This document shows, piece by piece, positions 50,701 to 61,122 of a stretch of 64,000 nt of DNA. This DNA is from Paracamarosporium sp. OC-R06-R3 (taxonomy: Eukaryota; Ascomycota; Dothideomycetes; Pleosporales; Didymosphaeriaceae): positions 434,001 through 498,000 of the forward strand of contig JACVRA010000109.1 in NCBI GenBank assembly GCA_019828545.1, read 5' to 3'. The position numbers and the translations under genes were made by a program. Position 1 is the stretch's first letter, and each line of letters starts with the position of its first letter. The notes below the pieces were generated by a model, which was not told the origin of the DNA, searched no databases, and was given only the letters and a program-made list of their open reading frames with translations.

Positions 50701-53700
50701 TAATCTCAGTTGTCGAAGGTAGTGGGAGAGCTAGTGTAGGTAGGGCCGGAACCCGAGGATGTGTCGCTTGCAAGAGCTGATCTACCCCAATCCCGGACAA
50801 TAAGCCTGCTAGGATATCTCCAGGGCCTAATAGTGAACCCGGCGTGCCTGTGGGAGGCGTAAATGATGGAAGTGACGGAAAAGACGATACAGGTATTGCG
50901 GGAAAACCTGGCAGCAGGTTACTCACAACGTTACCAACGATATTCGGCGCCAAGTCTGTAGGCAACGAAAAAGGCGCTAACGTCGGGGGAGCGACGCCTG
51001 CAAGCAAATCGGATATCAGATTACCAATCAGAGCAGTTGGGGCCCCGGCATTAGCAAGACCAGACACGAGACTACCAATTGGGTTGTCAACGACATTGTT
51101 ACTGGTCGTACTAGATTGGACTCCTGTTGCCTGACTAGGCCCTGGCCCTACATTTGAAAGCAGCTCGCTTACGATATCTGGACGCCCCGTTGAAGGCCTC
51201 AACGGAGTACTTGTTTGTGTTCCTCCAGAGGAGCTTTGATCGCCAAATCCTAAACCTTGTATGACCCCATCAACGAGTTGCTGCACAGGGTCTACAGTCC
51301 TGGTAACGCTAGGCGACTGAAGTCCTGTGGTCTTCACGGAGGCCGATGGCGTTACTGAGCGGCTGGAGAAGAGAGCACTGACAAGATCTCCAGGTAGGTT
51401 CGGTAGCAAAGCGGATGGCTGTAGCGCTGAAAGGGGTGAAATAGGAGGTAAACCGACTGGAACGCCAGATAGAAGATCCTCGACAAGATTCCCGATTTTT
51501 GATGTTGAAATAGAGGGTTGAGCGATAGGTGGAAGGGAAAACGTAGGAATCACTTCCCCTATACCTGATAAGAAGCCTCCAATGATTCCACCTACAAGAT
51601 CCCTAGTAACGCTTGGTAATGCAGGAAAGGAAATGGTTGGCGTTTTGCCTGGACCGAGATTCGAAAGGATATTCCCCACGAGATCATCGAGAAGGTTACT
51701 AGGTCGTGATAGAGCAGGTAGAGAAACTGAAGGAAACTCTGTCGGAAGGCTTGGCTTTAGGCCATCGAGAATGTCTCCCAGAAGGTTGCTAGAAATGACG
51801 TTAGGTAGTGAAGCAGGCGCTGACGGTGATATACCACCGAATCCCAAATCAGAAAGAAAACTGCCTAGAAGGTTTCCCGGTAGAGCTCTCGTGATGGAGG
51901 ATACTGGGAGCCCGGATTGTGCCACACCATTAGAGGAAAGAGGAGTTGCCGATGTAGCACTCAGATCAAGTCTTATGCCACCCACAAGACTTTCTAAGGC
52001 ATTGGCACTGGATACAGGGAGCGGCGAGGGTAGGATTGGGGTTTTGAGGCCAGAAATAAGATTACTCAAAAAGCCTTCCGCAACATTACCGGGTAATGCA
52101 GTAGGCAAGCTGAGGACAGGCAGCGTCAGACCGGAAAGTAGATTGCTGACAAAGACTTCTATCCCGGGAAGATTGGTGACGAGTGGAGGTATACCGGAAA
52201 CTGGATTCGCAAGGCCCGATCCCAGCCCATTAACGAGGTCGCCGATTAATTCTTCTGGTAATACACTTGATTGAGGTACTGTAATAGTCAAAGAAGGAGC
52301 CGTGGGTGAGTTAGAAAGTAACCCATTCACGAGACCATCCAGAATTCCAGGTATACTGATATTAGGTAGAGGATTAATGAGAGGCAGCTTTGAAGGTAAA
52401 ACTGAGTTCTCGAAGATGTTGCTAACAAGATTGTCGACAAGTCCAGGGTTCAACACACTGGGAGTCACCAGAGCCGTAGAGATAGCCAAACTTGAGAGCA
52501 GATCACCAACGCTACCCACTCTGCTCGCACTAGCAAGGGCGGGCATAACCGTAGGGTTTGAAAACGAGCTTGTTCTGAAAGCAGAAGGCGACACGTTAGG
52601 CAGTTCATCGACCAAGCCTGATTTAAAAGTGCTGGGAAGTAAATTGAGTGAGCTTCGAGTGGGAATACCTGCGAGTAAGTTGGACAACAACCCAGGCAAC
52701 AAAGCTGCCTCGGCGGAGGGAATGACTGTCAACTGAGGTGGTAAATTACCCGTGGGGAGAAAGATACCAGACGGTAGCTCTAGGCCCGATAGTATCCCAT
52801 TTACCAAGCCTTCAATTATTGCAGAACCTGTAGGAATGGGTGATGGACCCACGATAGATTGCGTAGGCAAGCCAAGCAAGAGGCCGGACAGAAGTCCAGA
52901 GAATACAACACCGACATCGAGAGCAGGCATTGAGGGTAATATAGGCAGTGAAGCACTAGGAGGAAACGGCAAAGACGACGGAGACTGCGCATCAGATAAC
53001 AGTCCTGACACAGGTATATCGGAGTTGATAATGCTTGAAAACGCGCCAGCAGAGGTAGATGGTGGTGGAGCTCCTTCTGTTGCATGGTTGGAGAGAATTC
53101 CATTGAGAACTCCTGGTAAAAGTGAAGGAGGTACCCCCGGTATATGACTCAAGATATCGTTCGGGAGTCCAATTCCTGAGGGCAGACCAATACCGGATAG
53201 CAGGTTTTTGATCAGATCATCTTGCACGCCAGAGAACGTGGTAGATGGTAGGTTTCCAGAGGTAACTGAGAACAACTGAGGTTGCGAGCCGAGTCCAAGA
53301 TTGGAGGCTAAGTTAGATAGTATATCTCCAAGAGGTCTAACATCCGTAGATCTCGGAAGTGATGCAGATGGCACACTAAGTGGCGTTGATTTTTCACCTA
53401 GTCCAGGACTGTTCAGAACCCCGTCTAGGAAACCTCCTGTTTGGATTGTGCCTGTACTTCCCGATCGGATTAGTCCAGAACCCACTAGAGCTGGTAGACC
53501 CGTGCCAAAATTCGAAGCCAAGTCATTTAGTAAATTATCCAGGATATTGGAGCGAATGTCGCTGGGAAAAGCATTGGTAATAGATTTGGCAGTAGCTGGG
53601 TTAGAAAGTATACCATCAATGACTCCATTCAGGATGTTTGGATTCGAGGTGGCCAACGGGAGATTAATACTGTTAGTTAGAGGAGGAACACCAAAAGCAA

Positions 53701-56700
53701 TAGTTCCTAAGCCTAAGAGCAAAGTCTCAACTATGTTAGGTGGCAGTGAAGTCGGAAAGGGAATGCTAGGTCTAAGTTCGCCAAGTCCAGATAATAGGTC
53801 AACAACGACATTTGCCGGAACAGACGTTGGTAGACCCGTTGCCAAGCCTGAAAGTAAATTCTCGACGACATTCGGTGGGAGGGACGTTGATAGATGGATA
53901 TCAGCCACAAGGCTACCCAATTCTGACAATAGGTCCACAGCCAGATTGGGCGGAGCAGACGTCGGTAGGGGAACGCCATTTAATAACCCTGAAAGTAGAC
54001 CTTGTATCAGCTTCGGATCCTGAAGTGATAATGGTGGCAACACAGAATGGATTGGCGTTGGGAGATTAGTTGCTAGTCCTGTAAGGCCAGAAAGCACACC
54101 TTGCGTGATTTCAGGCTGCGAAACCGTTGGCAGAGCACCGGGAAGATTTTGTGCAGAAGAAAAACCACTGAATACATCCCCAACGACATCGGACATTGTA
54201 GCTGTCGGTCTTGGTTCTTGTGGGTTTGACGCCAACGGAAGGCTTGTTTGGACAGCTAAGTCTGAGAGCAGGTCACCAACTATACCTCCCACGACATCAG
54301 ATAATGATTTCGTTGGGAGAAGGTTCGGTAGATTTAGCAAGGATGGGTTTAGTAGACCAGAAATAAGACCATTGACTAGGTTGCCGATGGGAAGAGATGG
54401 CAGTATTGTTGGAAAGGGATTTGATTCGTCCGGGACCGTAATCGAAAGGGCACTTGGATTATTCAAACTAGGGAAGAAATTGCTGACAAGACCACCAACT
54501 AAGTCTCCCGTAGGGTTAAATAGTAATGCTGTGGGCAGTAGATTCGGCACGCTTGGAACAGCAGCGGATGAGATAGCCGGGGTATTGGTACCAGTGGACA
54601 AGTCTCCGAGGTTGTTGCTCGCTGTATTAGAAACTGATAGGGTATGAAGCAATCCTAAAATGTTCGTCAAGGGCGAGACAACCGGGTTGATCACTCCAGA
54701 AAGGATTCCGCCAACAACACCTTCTAGGACATTCGGCACCGATAACGTGGGGATCAATCCAGGTACGTTCGTCGGAAGTGAGACAGCTGGATGCAAAATT
54801 CCAGAAACGAGTTCATTAACACCATTCGCCGCACTAGGCACCAATCCATTCAGTCCCGAGAGCACTCCACCCAAAAGATCTGGTGCGCCGATTGGCAATC
54901 CCGAAGTCTCATGCAAAACTGATGTCACTAACAGAGAATTGGGTTCTTCGGTAGCAAAACTTAAGCTTTGCGATATTTCGCTTCCGACATTAAGTATTGG
55001 TGCTGTTGGACGCAAAGACGGGATGTTCGTTACCGGCGGAAGAAGATTGGAGATCAGACCGCCAATAACCCCGTCCAAAAGATTCGCTATGGGAGCACTT
55101 GATACCGCAAGGGAAGCCGTAGGGGTTGTAACAACGCCAAGATCTCCCAAACTAGACAGCAAGTTGATAAGAGTACTGGATCGTATAGGCGCAGAAGCTA
55201 TTACTGAGAGTGTTGGTAGGGAGCTATGAGTATTTAGACTCGGTAGTAAGCCACCTAGTACTTCATCAAGGATATTTGGCAGGGAAGATGGCACTTGTGG
55301 TGAAGTTGGAGGTGTAGGAACGCCGCCAAGGCCTAAGCCCGAAAGCAGGCCAGCAACCAGATTAGGATCGCTGCCTACTGTTGGGTGCTGAAGCAAGGAA
55401 GACTGCGCACTTTTGGCTCCACCCGGAAGGAACGCTGAGAGCAAATCATCTAATAATACGGGAGGATTAGTCCCGGGGTTTGATGGCGGGGTTGGAAGAT
55501 TGGCAGAGGGCGCTGACGAAAGTAAACTGGGTGTAGGGCCAGACAATGTATGGAGATCCAGTGAAAGCAGTGGTAGAGGCGTTATCGGTAATAGAAGACT
55601 TAGAAGGTCGAGCAATGGAGGCTGGTTGCTAACCAGTGGCTTCGATGACAGAGACGAGCTTGGACTGCCGAGTGATGAAGCATCTGTCGAGGGTGTTTGA
55701 GGCTGTATGAGCGGCCCAGTTGGCAAAGCCAGGCCTAGAGCCTCCAGGGAAGGAAGCGATAGAAAAGACAGCTGCAAGGAAGGTAGGTGCAAGGAAGGCA
55801 GCTGCAAGGAGGGCAGCTGAACGAGCGGCGTAGTCGGCAAAGCCAAGCCTGGAACCTCTAAAGAAGGTAACTCAAGAGGAGGAAGTTGAACAAGCGGCGT
55901 ACTTGGTAAGGTTAGGTTTGGAACCACTAGGGAAGGTAGCTGGAGAGACGGTAGCTGCAAGGAGGAAAGCTGAATGAGTGGCGTAGTTGGCAAGGATAGG
56001 CCTGGAATCACCAGGGAAGGAAGCTCGAGAGGAGGTAGCTGAATGAGTGGCGTAGTCGGTAAAGCTAGACCAGGAATTACTAGTGAAGGAAGCTCTAAAG
56101 AAGGTAGCTGAATGAGTGGCGTAGTGGGCAAGGCTAGGCCAGGAATCACCAGGGAAGGCAGCTCGAGAGGAGGTAGCTGAACGAGCGGCGTGATTGGCAA
56201 GTCTAGGCTTGGAGCCCCTAAAGACGGAAGTTGTAGAGTAGCAGGCTGTTCTGAAGGAAACTGTTGTGAAGAAGGCCGCTGTGAAGGAAGCTGTTGTAAC
56301 GAATGCGTTAAAGAAGGCGGTTGGGCGAGTGATGTGGGAACCGGGACCCCAACGGGCGGAAACTGCAGTGAAGGCAGTTGTATGAGCGGGGTATTTGGCA
56401 AGTTCAAGCTTGGGATTTCTATAGATAGGAGCTGTAGAGAGGGAAGTTGAATATCGACCAACGGTGTAGTAGGTAGAGCCAGGCCTGGAACCACTATAGA
56501 CGGAAACTGAACGTTGATCAATGGTGTGGTGGGTAAAGCCAGGCTTAGTGCCTCTATAGACGGAAGTTGAATGTTGATGAGTGGTGTAGTAGGCAGAGCC
56601 AGGCTTGGAAGAACCAAGGTTGGAAGCTGCAGGGAGGGAAGCTGAACGTTGATCAGTGGTGTGGTGGGCAAAGCCAGGCCTGGTAACTCTATAGACGGAA

Positions 56701-59700
56701 GCTGAATGTTAATAAGTGGTGTAGGCAGAGCCAGGCTTGGAAGAACCAAGGTTGGAAGCTGTAGTGAGGGGAGCTGGACGTTGATGAGTGGTGTGGTAGG
56801 CAGAGCCAGGCTTGATACCTCGATAGACGGAAGCTGCAGGGAGGGAAGCTGAACTTCGATCAGTGGTGTGGTAGGCAAAGCCAAGCTAGGAACACCCAAG
56901 GATGGAAGCTGTAGTGAAGGAAGCTGAACGTTCACTAAGGGTGTTGTAGGTAGAGGTACACCTGGCAATTGCAGGCTTGGCAGCCCCAGCAAATCTCTGC
57001 TTGTCTCGGGGAGACCACTGTTCGATGCAAGTGTTGGTGTAGGGGCATTGAAAAGGTTTGAAAGTAGATCACCTAGGATATTCGGTGCACTAGGACCAAC
57101 AACGCTGGGTGGAAGCGAAGGCGATGTCAAAGTATTTAGTGAAGAGCCGATAACTGGAGGTGCTACAGATGACAAAGCAGGTAACGGGAGAGACAGCGGC
57201 GGCGAGGGAAGTCCAAGCCCAAGAGCAGACAAAAGTCCTCCCAGCACACCTCCACCTGCACTACTCGCTGGCAATACCACCGACGAGGGCGAAGTTTGTG
57301 GTGCCAGAATGGGTGTCGACAAAATTGCAGGTACAGAAGCACCCAACCCGAGGCCAAGGGCACTCAAGACCCCTGGTATGAGTCCCTGATTTGTAGGTGT
57401 CGGAAAGGGAGTAACGAGACTCGATGGGATGGTTGTAAAGGGCTGTTGCGTTATCCCTAATAAGGCGAGGATCTGTTCACGTGGAAGGTAAATTCCCAAA
57501 TCATACGACAAATAGGACAGCATCTGTTCGAGCTGATTCTCTTGGGGTGTTGTAAGACTAGGCGCTGGTGTAATCAAGGGTGATGAAATAGCGACAGAAG
57601 GGAGTGCTAAGGACGTCGAAAATCCAAGTAAACTTCCCAGAAGGTTTCCAAGCGCTGGAAAAAGCCCCAAAATATCGTTGGGCACCTGTGCTGATGCGGT
57701 GGGTAGTGAAACTGAGGGTGTAATTGGGTTGGCAGACACAATGCCTGAGGGCGAGCTTTGCTGTGCCAGAAAATTACCCAATGCAGATGCTAAGTCAAGT
57801 ATCGGGGGCTGTATATTGCTCGCAGCAGTAGGTGACAACGACGGGAGACCGGAAGGTAGGCCGAGTAAAGGCAGATTTGGAACAGAACTTCCTTGACTTA
57901 GTAGATTCTGAAGTGCAGATCCTAACCCGGGTAGCAGTGGTGGCAGGTTCGCTCCAAGCAGTGGTGATGGGACATTTGGGAGGAGTGATGATGCACTTGG
58001 AGACACTACTGGTATAAGTGTTGAAGGTCGTAGATCGGGAAGGGACGACGGAGCAGCTAGCAGGCTTTCAATACCGATGGTCAAGGCTGGCAAAATGCCT
58101 CCAACAGGATTTTTCGCGTCCGTTGCAGGGGTGGACAAAGTAACAGGTGAGTTGACCGAAGGAGTGGAAAGAGAATTCCCTGGAAGAGCTGACTGAAAAG
58201 TCAACACCGGAAGATTTGGAACGGAATTTGGAAGAGCTAGTAAACTGCCCAATCCTCCCGCATTCGACAAGAGACCTCCAATTGGGTTTTCCACACTACC
58301 TACCAACGTAGAAGGAGGTATTGGTAAGACCACAGACGGGACCGATAGAGAGAGCCCAGGAAGCCCAGGAAGCCCAGGAAAGGAGCTTGAGAAATCTAAC
58401 AGATTGCCTAACCCTCCTACTACACCTGAAAGGATAACATTAACCGGGTTCTGTCCACCAGGAGCTGCAGGGACAGAAGACAACCCAGCTGAAGGTGCAG
58501 CAGCCGAATTTTCGGGCAGAATCGACGAAGCACCGATTGGCGCTACGGGTGGGATCGCAAGAATTCCCCCTAGTCCTCCTGCTAATCCTGATACAATGTC
58601 ACCCAGCGGGTTCTGGACATTGCTTACAGCAGGAATAGAAGATGCTAGAATCGAAGAGACTGCAACCGAAGGTATTGCAATAGATGGTACTGCAATCGAC
58701 GATACCGCAATCGAGGGCACTACGAACGATAGTGCCGAAGGGGAATTCAACGAAATGCTTGGAAGAACGGGTGATACATCCAACGATGGGACTGTTGGGA
58801 CTGCAAGCAGACTGCCCAAACCCCCAACCACATTCGAGACCAGACCGTCGAGCGCATTGCTTAACGTCGGGGTTAAGGCCAGTGCAGGAATAGCCACGGA
58901 AGGTGTTGGCACGGCGAGCAGACTGCCCAAACCACCTACTACGTTCGAGACAACTTCCCCAAGCGGGTTCTGAACGCTACTTATTGCACCAAGTGATTGG
59001 GGCGAGCCGGAAACTGGAACTGATGAGAGTGACAGGGGTTGCACTAAAGGCGTTGGGGCGGCAAGGAGACTTCCCAAACCTCCAGCCACATTCGACAGCA
59101 CATTTTGTAGTGGATTTTGAATGCTGCTCACTGCCGAAGCCGTTTGAAGTGATGCTAAGTTCACCGAGAGCGTCGGGACCGCGACTAGACTGCCTAATCC
59201 TCCAACCACATTGGATACCAAGCCTCCGAGGGGGTTTTGAAGACTACCAACCGCCGGAATTGATAGAGCTGGAAGGGCCAAGGATGGTGCCAGAATTGTG
59301 AGTATACTTGCCAGCTCTCCAGCAACGTTCGAAACCACTCCCCCAAGAGGATTTTGAACGCTGCTTACCGCTAGAATCGAAGCAGGAGCAGGAATGTTTA
59401 CTGGAGGCGTCGGTACCGCTAGCAAGCTGTTCAAGCCTCCGGCTACTCCGGACACAATGCCACCCAGAGGATTGAGTAGGTTCTGAATGCTGCTCACGCT
59501 GGGAACTGAAGGTAAATTGGACGAAGGCGTCGGCACCGCCAACAAACTGGTCAAGCCTCCAGCTATGCTGCCTAGAGAGCCGAGAGAGATATGAACGCTG
59601 CCAACGCTCGGCACTAAAGACAAACTTGGTGAAGGCGTAGGTACCGCTAATATGCTGTTTAAGCCGCCAACCAGACCGCCAACCAGACCTTGAAGAGGAT

Positions 59701-60547
59701 TCTGGACACTAACAGCCGGCAATGTCGATGAAGGAAGTTGTAATTGTACCGATGATGGTAAAATCGTTTGAAGTGCAGGCGTAGAAACTCTGACCGATGA
59801 GCTTGGCCCAGCAAGCAAACTTTGAATATTCGAAACCAAGTTGGAGGGTAAGATCTGTGCACTACTGAACGCAGCGAGGGGAGTGGTCGGAAGAGCAGCC
59901 GGGGTCGATGCGCTCGGAGGAACCACGCTCAATCCTGGGAGAGCAATGATGCTCACGATCGCCGAAAGGAGATTGCCGGCGGCCAAAGACGAAGCGCTGC
60001 CAGCATTTGAAGGGACCGAAAGTGTAGGCAACCTTGTTGCCAGTGTGCTTGGCTGGGGACTGCTCACCACACCAATTGGTATTAAGGTGATAAGCCCGTT
60101 AGTCACACCGAGTAGCCCTCCCAGCGTACTTCCCACGCCGCCTACCACGTCTCCTACTACTCCCACGACTCCTTTCAACGAACATGAATTTAGGTTCTTG
60201 TCGAATGTAGCGCCTACGCAATATGGGTTCCCAATGCACGTATTGAGACACACGGTTAGGCTGGGCGTAACGCTCACGGTGAGGGCTGCCTGCAAAATGT
60301 TCGTGTTACAGATGACCTGGTAAAGGCGGCCTTGGCTATTGATGGTGGTGCCGTTCGTATAAGTCACGCCATTGCCGTCAGCGCAAGTTGAAACTTGGGG
60401 GGGTTGCCCTGTGAGTCCACCGAGAACCCCTCCCAATAATCCTTGTGGACGCGCAAGTGCTCCATTTGCGAAGACTATCCAGACAAGAACATGTCTGAGA
60501 CAAATATTCCAAGCTTGCTGCTTGGCTTGCATCCATGGATCGAACAT
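38301..60547 (-). CDS. Giant secreted repeat protein (about 7,374 aa) with PAN/Apple-like and chitin-binding type-1 modules
   Basis: Exon 1 is 60547-40554 (19,994 bp without an intron), exon 2 is 40485-39237 and exon 3 is 39182-38301; the introns are 68 and 54 bp. The N-terminus has a signal peptide (LRHVLVWIVFANGALA) and then a PAN/Apple-like six-Cys module (about 55-126). From about 130 to 6100 the protein is low-complexity Leu/Pro/Ser/Val/Gly repeat of several kinds (listed separately). Two further Cys-rich PAN-like modules lie at about 6134-6228 and 6429-6516, then a hevein-type chitin-binding domain at about 6635-6683 formed across intron 1. A Ser/Thr/Pro-rich stretch follows, with near-repeats of PEPTFSYTP. 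The end is an acidic, Trp-rich tail. Intron 1 is strongly supported because it completes the hevein Cys pattern. Intron 2 is less certain (donor gtatgg, acceptor ctccag after a gctaatcac branch-like site). I infer a huge cell-wall or surface protein. Function is unknown. Confidence 0.85.
40430..40645 (-). other. Hevein-type chitin-binding domain (ChtBD1) split by an intron
   Basis: The C-terminal end of exon 1 encodes GSCGMSFGYTC, SAFGDCCGAGGI and the exon 2 start encodes CGNNKFHCGHGCNPGYGLC. Joined, they give the full eight-Cys hevein pattern including the SAFGDCC core. ChtBD1 binds N-acetylglucosamine polymers, so this part should hold the protein on chitin. The intron 40553-40486 interrupts the domain. 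Confidence 0.85.
41000..41262 (-). other. Third PAN/Apple-like module of the giant protein
   Basis: Residues about 6429-6516: KSCCGVIL, YEADCDMKFEYSD, FAQCIRRCTTTSLCAAVVY, ACNLKN, then GGLCVMAKR. It shares an opening double Cys and a final xxGxC with the second module. Confidence 0.6.
41865..42148 (-). other. Second PAN/Apple-like module of the giant protein
   Basis: Residues about 6134-6228 open with SKCCVVG, then VSCNMM, LSACVSLCSRNTSCVAVGW and CALQ, closing with GVCAAIR. The Cys spacing resembles the third module at 41000-41262 but sequence identity looks low, so the pair is an old duplication. Confidence 0.6.
42980..45075 (-). repeat. Cys-paired LSLGLLEGLC motifs (C-x4-C and C-x2-C), first cluster
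   Basis: At least nine copies of a motif with Val/Ile-Asp-Val-x-Leu-Ser-Leu-Gly-Leu-Leu followed by a cysteine pair. The pair is of form CLGPSC (C-x4-C, e.g. near 43930-43990, 44390-44460 and 45010-45070) or CSTC/CPTC (C-x2-C, e.g. near 42990, 43150 and 43300). Four more copies lie at 50085-50440. Outside the PAN and hevein modules these pairs account for nearly all Cys of the protein. Confidence 0.75.
44130..47700 (-). repeat. LVDLNPLLSLLGG-type repeats
   Basis: More than twenty copies of a motif like LIDLNPLLSLLGG or LVNPNPLSSAMG, separated by 25-45 residues of Thr/Ser/Leu/Pro-rich spacer. Asp/Asn before the LLSLL core is highly conserved and gives the otherwise neutral region its few polar residues. 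Confidence 0.65.
47900..55400 (-). repeat. Long array of LLSGLG / NLPxLP-type degenerate repeats
   Basis: About 2,500 residues built from units of about 30-45 residues: a helix-like core such as NIVENLLSGLATGLP or GDLLSGLGLG, then a Pro/Ser/Thr spacer. The core often has two Leu pairs and Gly at fixed distance. DNA similarity between units is low. Charge is almost absent. Confidence 0.65.
50085..50440 (-). repeat. Second cluster of Cys-paired LSLGLLEGLC motifs
   Basis: Four consecutive units, for example VDLSLGLLEGLCLGPSC, VDATLSLGSLESQCPTC and VGLSLGLLEGLCSGAAC, about 75-115 bp apart, inside the LLSGLG region and about 5 kb (about 1,700 residues) from the main cluster. Confidence 0.7.
55730..56970 (-). 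repeat. 60/81-bp minisatellite encoding LPSLxLP / LALPTTPLI repeats
   Basis: A dense tandem array with a 60-bp basic unit (20 residues, e.g. SLALPTTPLI plus NVQLPSI) and longer units extended by extra 7-residue LPSLQLP blocks. The plus-strand signature (ggcaaagccaggc after gtggtgt) recurs many times from 55790 to 56960. Copies are far more similar at DNA level than the other repeats of this gene, so this block is young and is expected to vary in copy number between isolates. Confidence 0.85.
57800..59720 (-). repeat. Diverged repeats with a VQNPLG...VVGGLGSLLAVPTP theme
   Basis: Roughly eight to ten copies, about 150-190 bp apart, share a core like QNPLGGVVSNVVGGLGSLL followed by AVPTPS and a variable Ser/Leu/Ile-rich spacer. 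At DNA level the copies have drifted well apart, which indicates old duplications under protein-level constraint. The predicted structure is alternating short amphipathic helix and Pro-rich linker. Confidence 0.7.
60170..60385 (-). other. N-terminal PAN/Apple-like module of the giant protein
   Basis: Residues about 55-126 contain TCADG, a QVICNTNI segment, SLTVCLNTCIGNPYC and a final CSLK. The pattern and the closing C-x-LK are typical of PAN/Apple-like domains, which bind protein or carbohydrate. The module follows directly after the signal peptide. Confidence 0.6.
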
Positions 60548-61122
60548 GATGCGAAGGGATGGGCCGCGCGCCCTTAAAGGAAATAACTGCGAAAAAACGA
60601 TTGTTTAAGAATAGAGACCTTTAAATTAACCGTGTATAAAAAGGGGACGTGAACGAGCGATTGGTGCTGGAAAAGAGTGTATGCACAACAGCAGCGGATG
60701 CGAAAGATGGTGTTCACGGTTGGAGCACGGTGAGACTGAACGACCCAGGACTTTCACACATTGCCGACGCGTCGACGCGATGAAGTGAGCTAAAAGTACT
60801 GGAATGAGGGTTGGTGATTCTTGGCGAGAATGCGAAAACGGCCCCATGGAAGTCCAGGACCGTCTCTGGACAGACTGGAATAGCAGTGGAAAATCTAAAT
60901 CGACAGCATGAAGATGACTGCGCTTGGAAGTCAACGAATCCGTCAAGAAATACTTACGAAAAATCAGACTATATCTTCTGACATCGCCATGAAGTTCACC
61001 GCGCAATCAGTCTCGCTATCGCCCCCAGCAAGGGCAGACATGCCTTAAAAGTGGGAGAGTTGCCATACAGTGGGGACGGAGAAGTCGCCATGTGCGAATC
61101 ATTGGACCTTGTAGACAAATTC
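60548..61122. promoter_or_regulatory. Promoter region of the giant gene and 3' flank of the SDR gene
   Basis: 575 bp. On the minus strand a TATACA element about 90 bp upstream of the giant ATG (60641-60634) could be its TATA box. The same site reads TATAAAAAG on the plus strand, so orientation is ambiguous. No gene seen. Confidence 0.35.
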
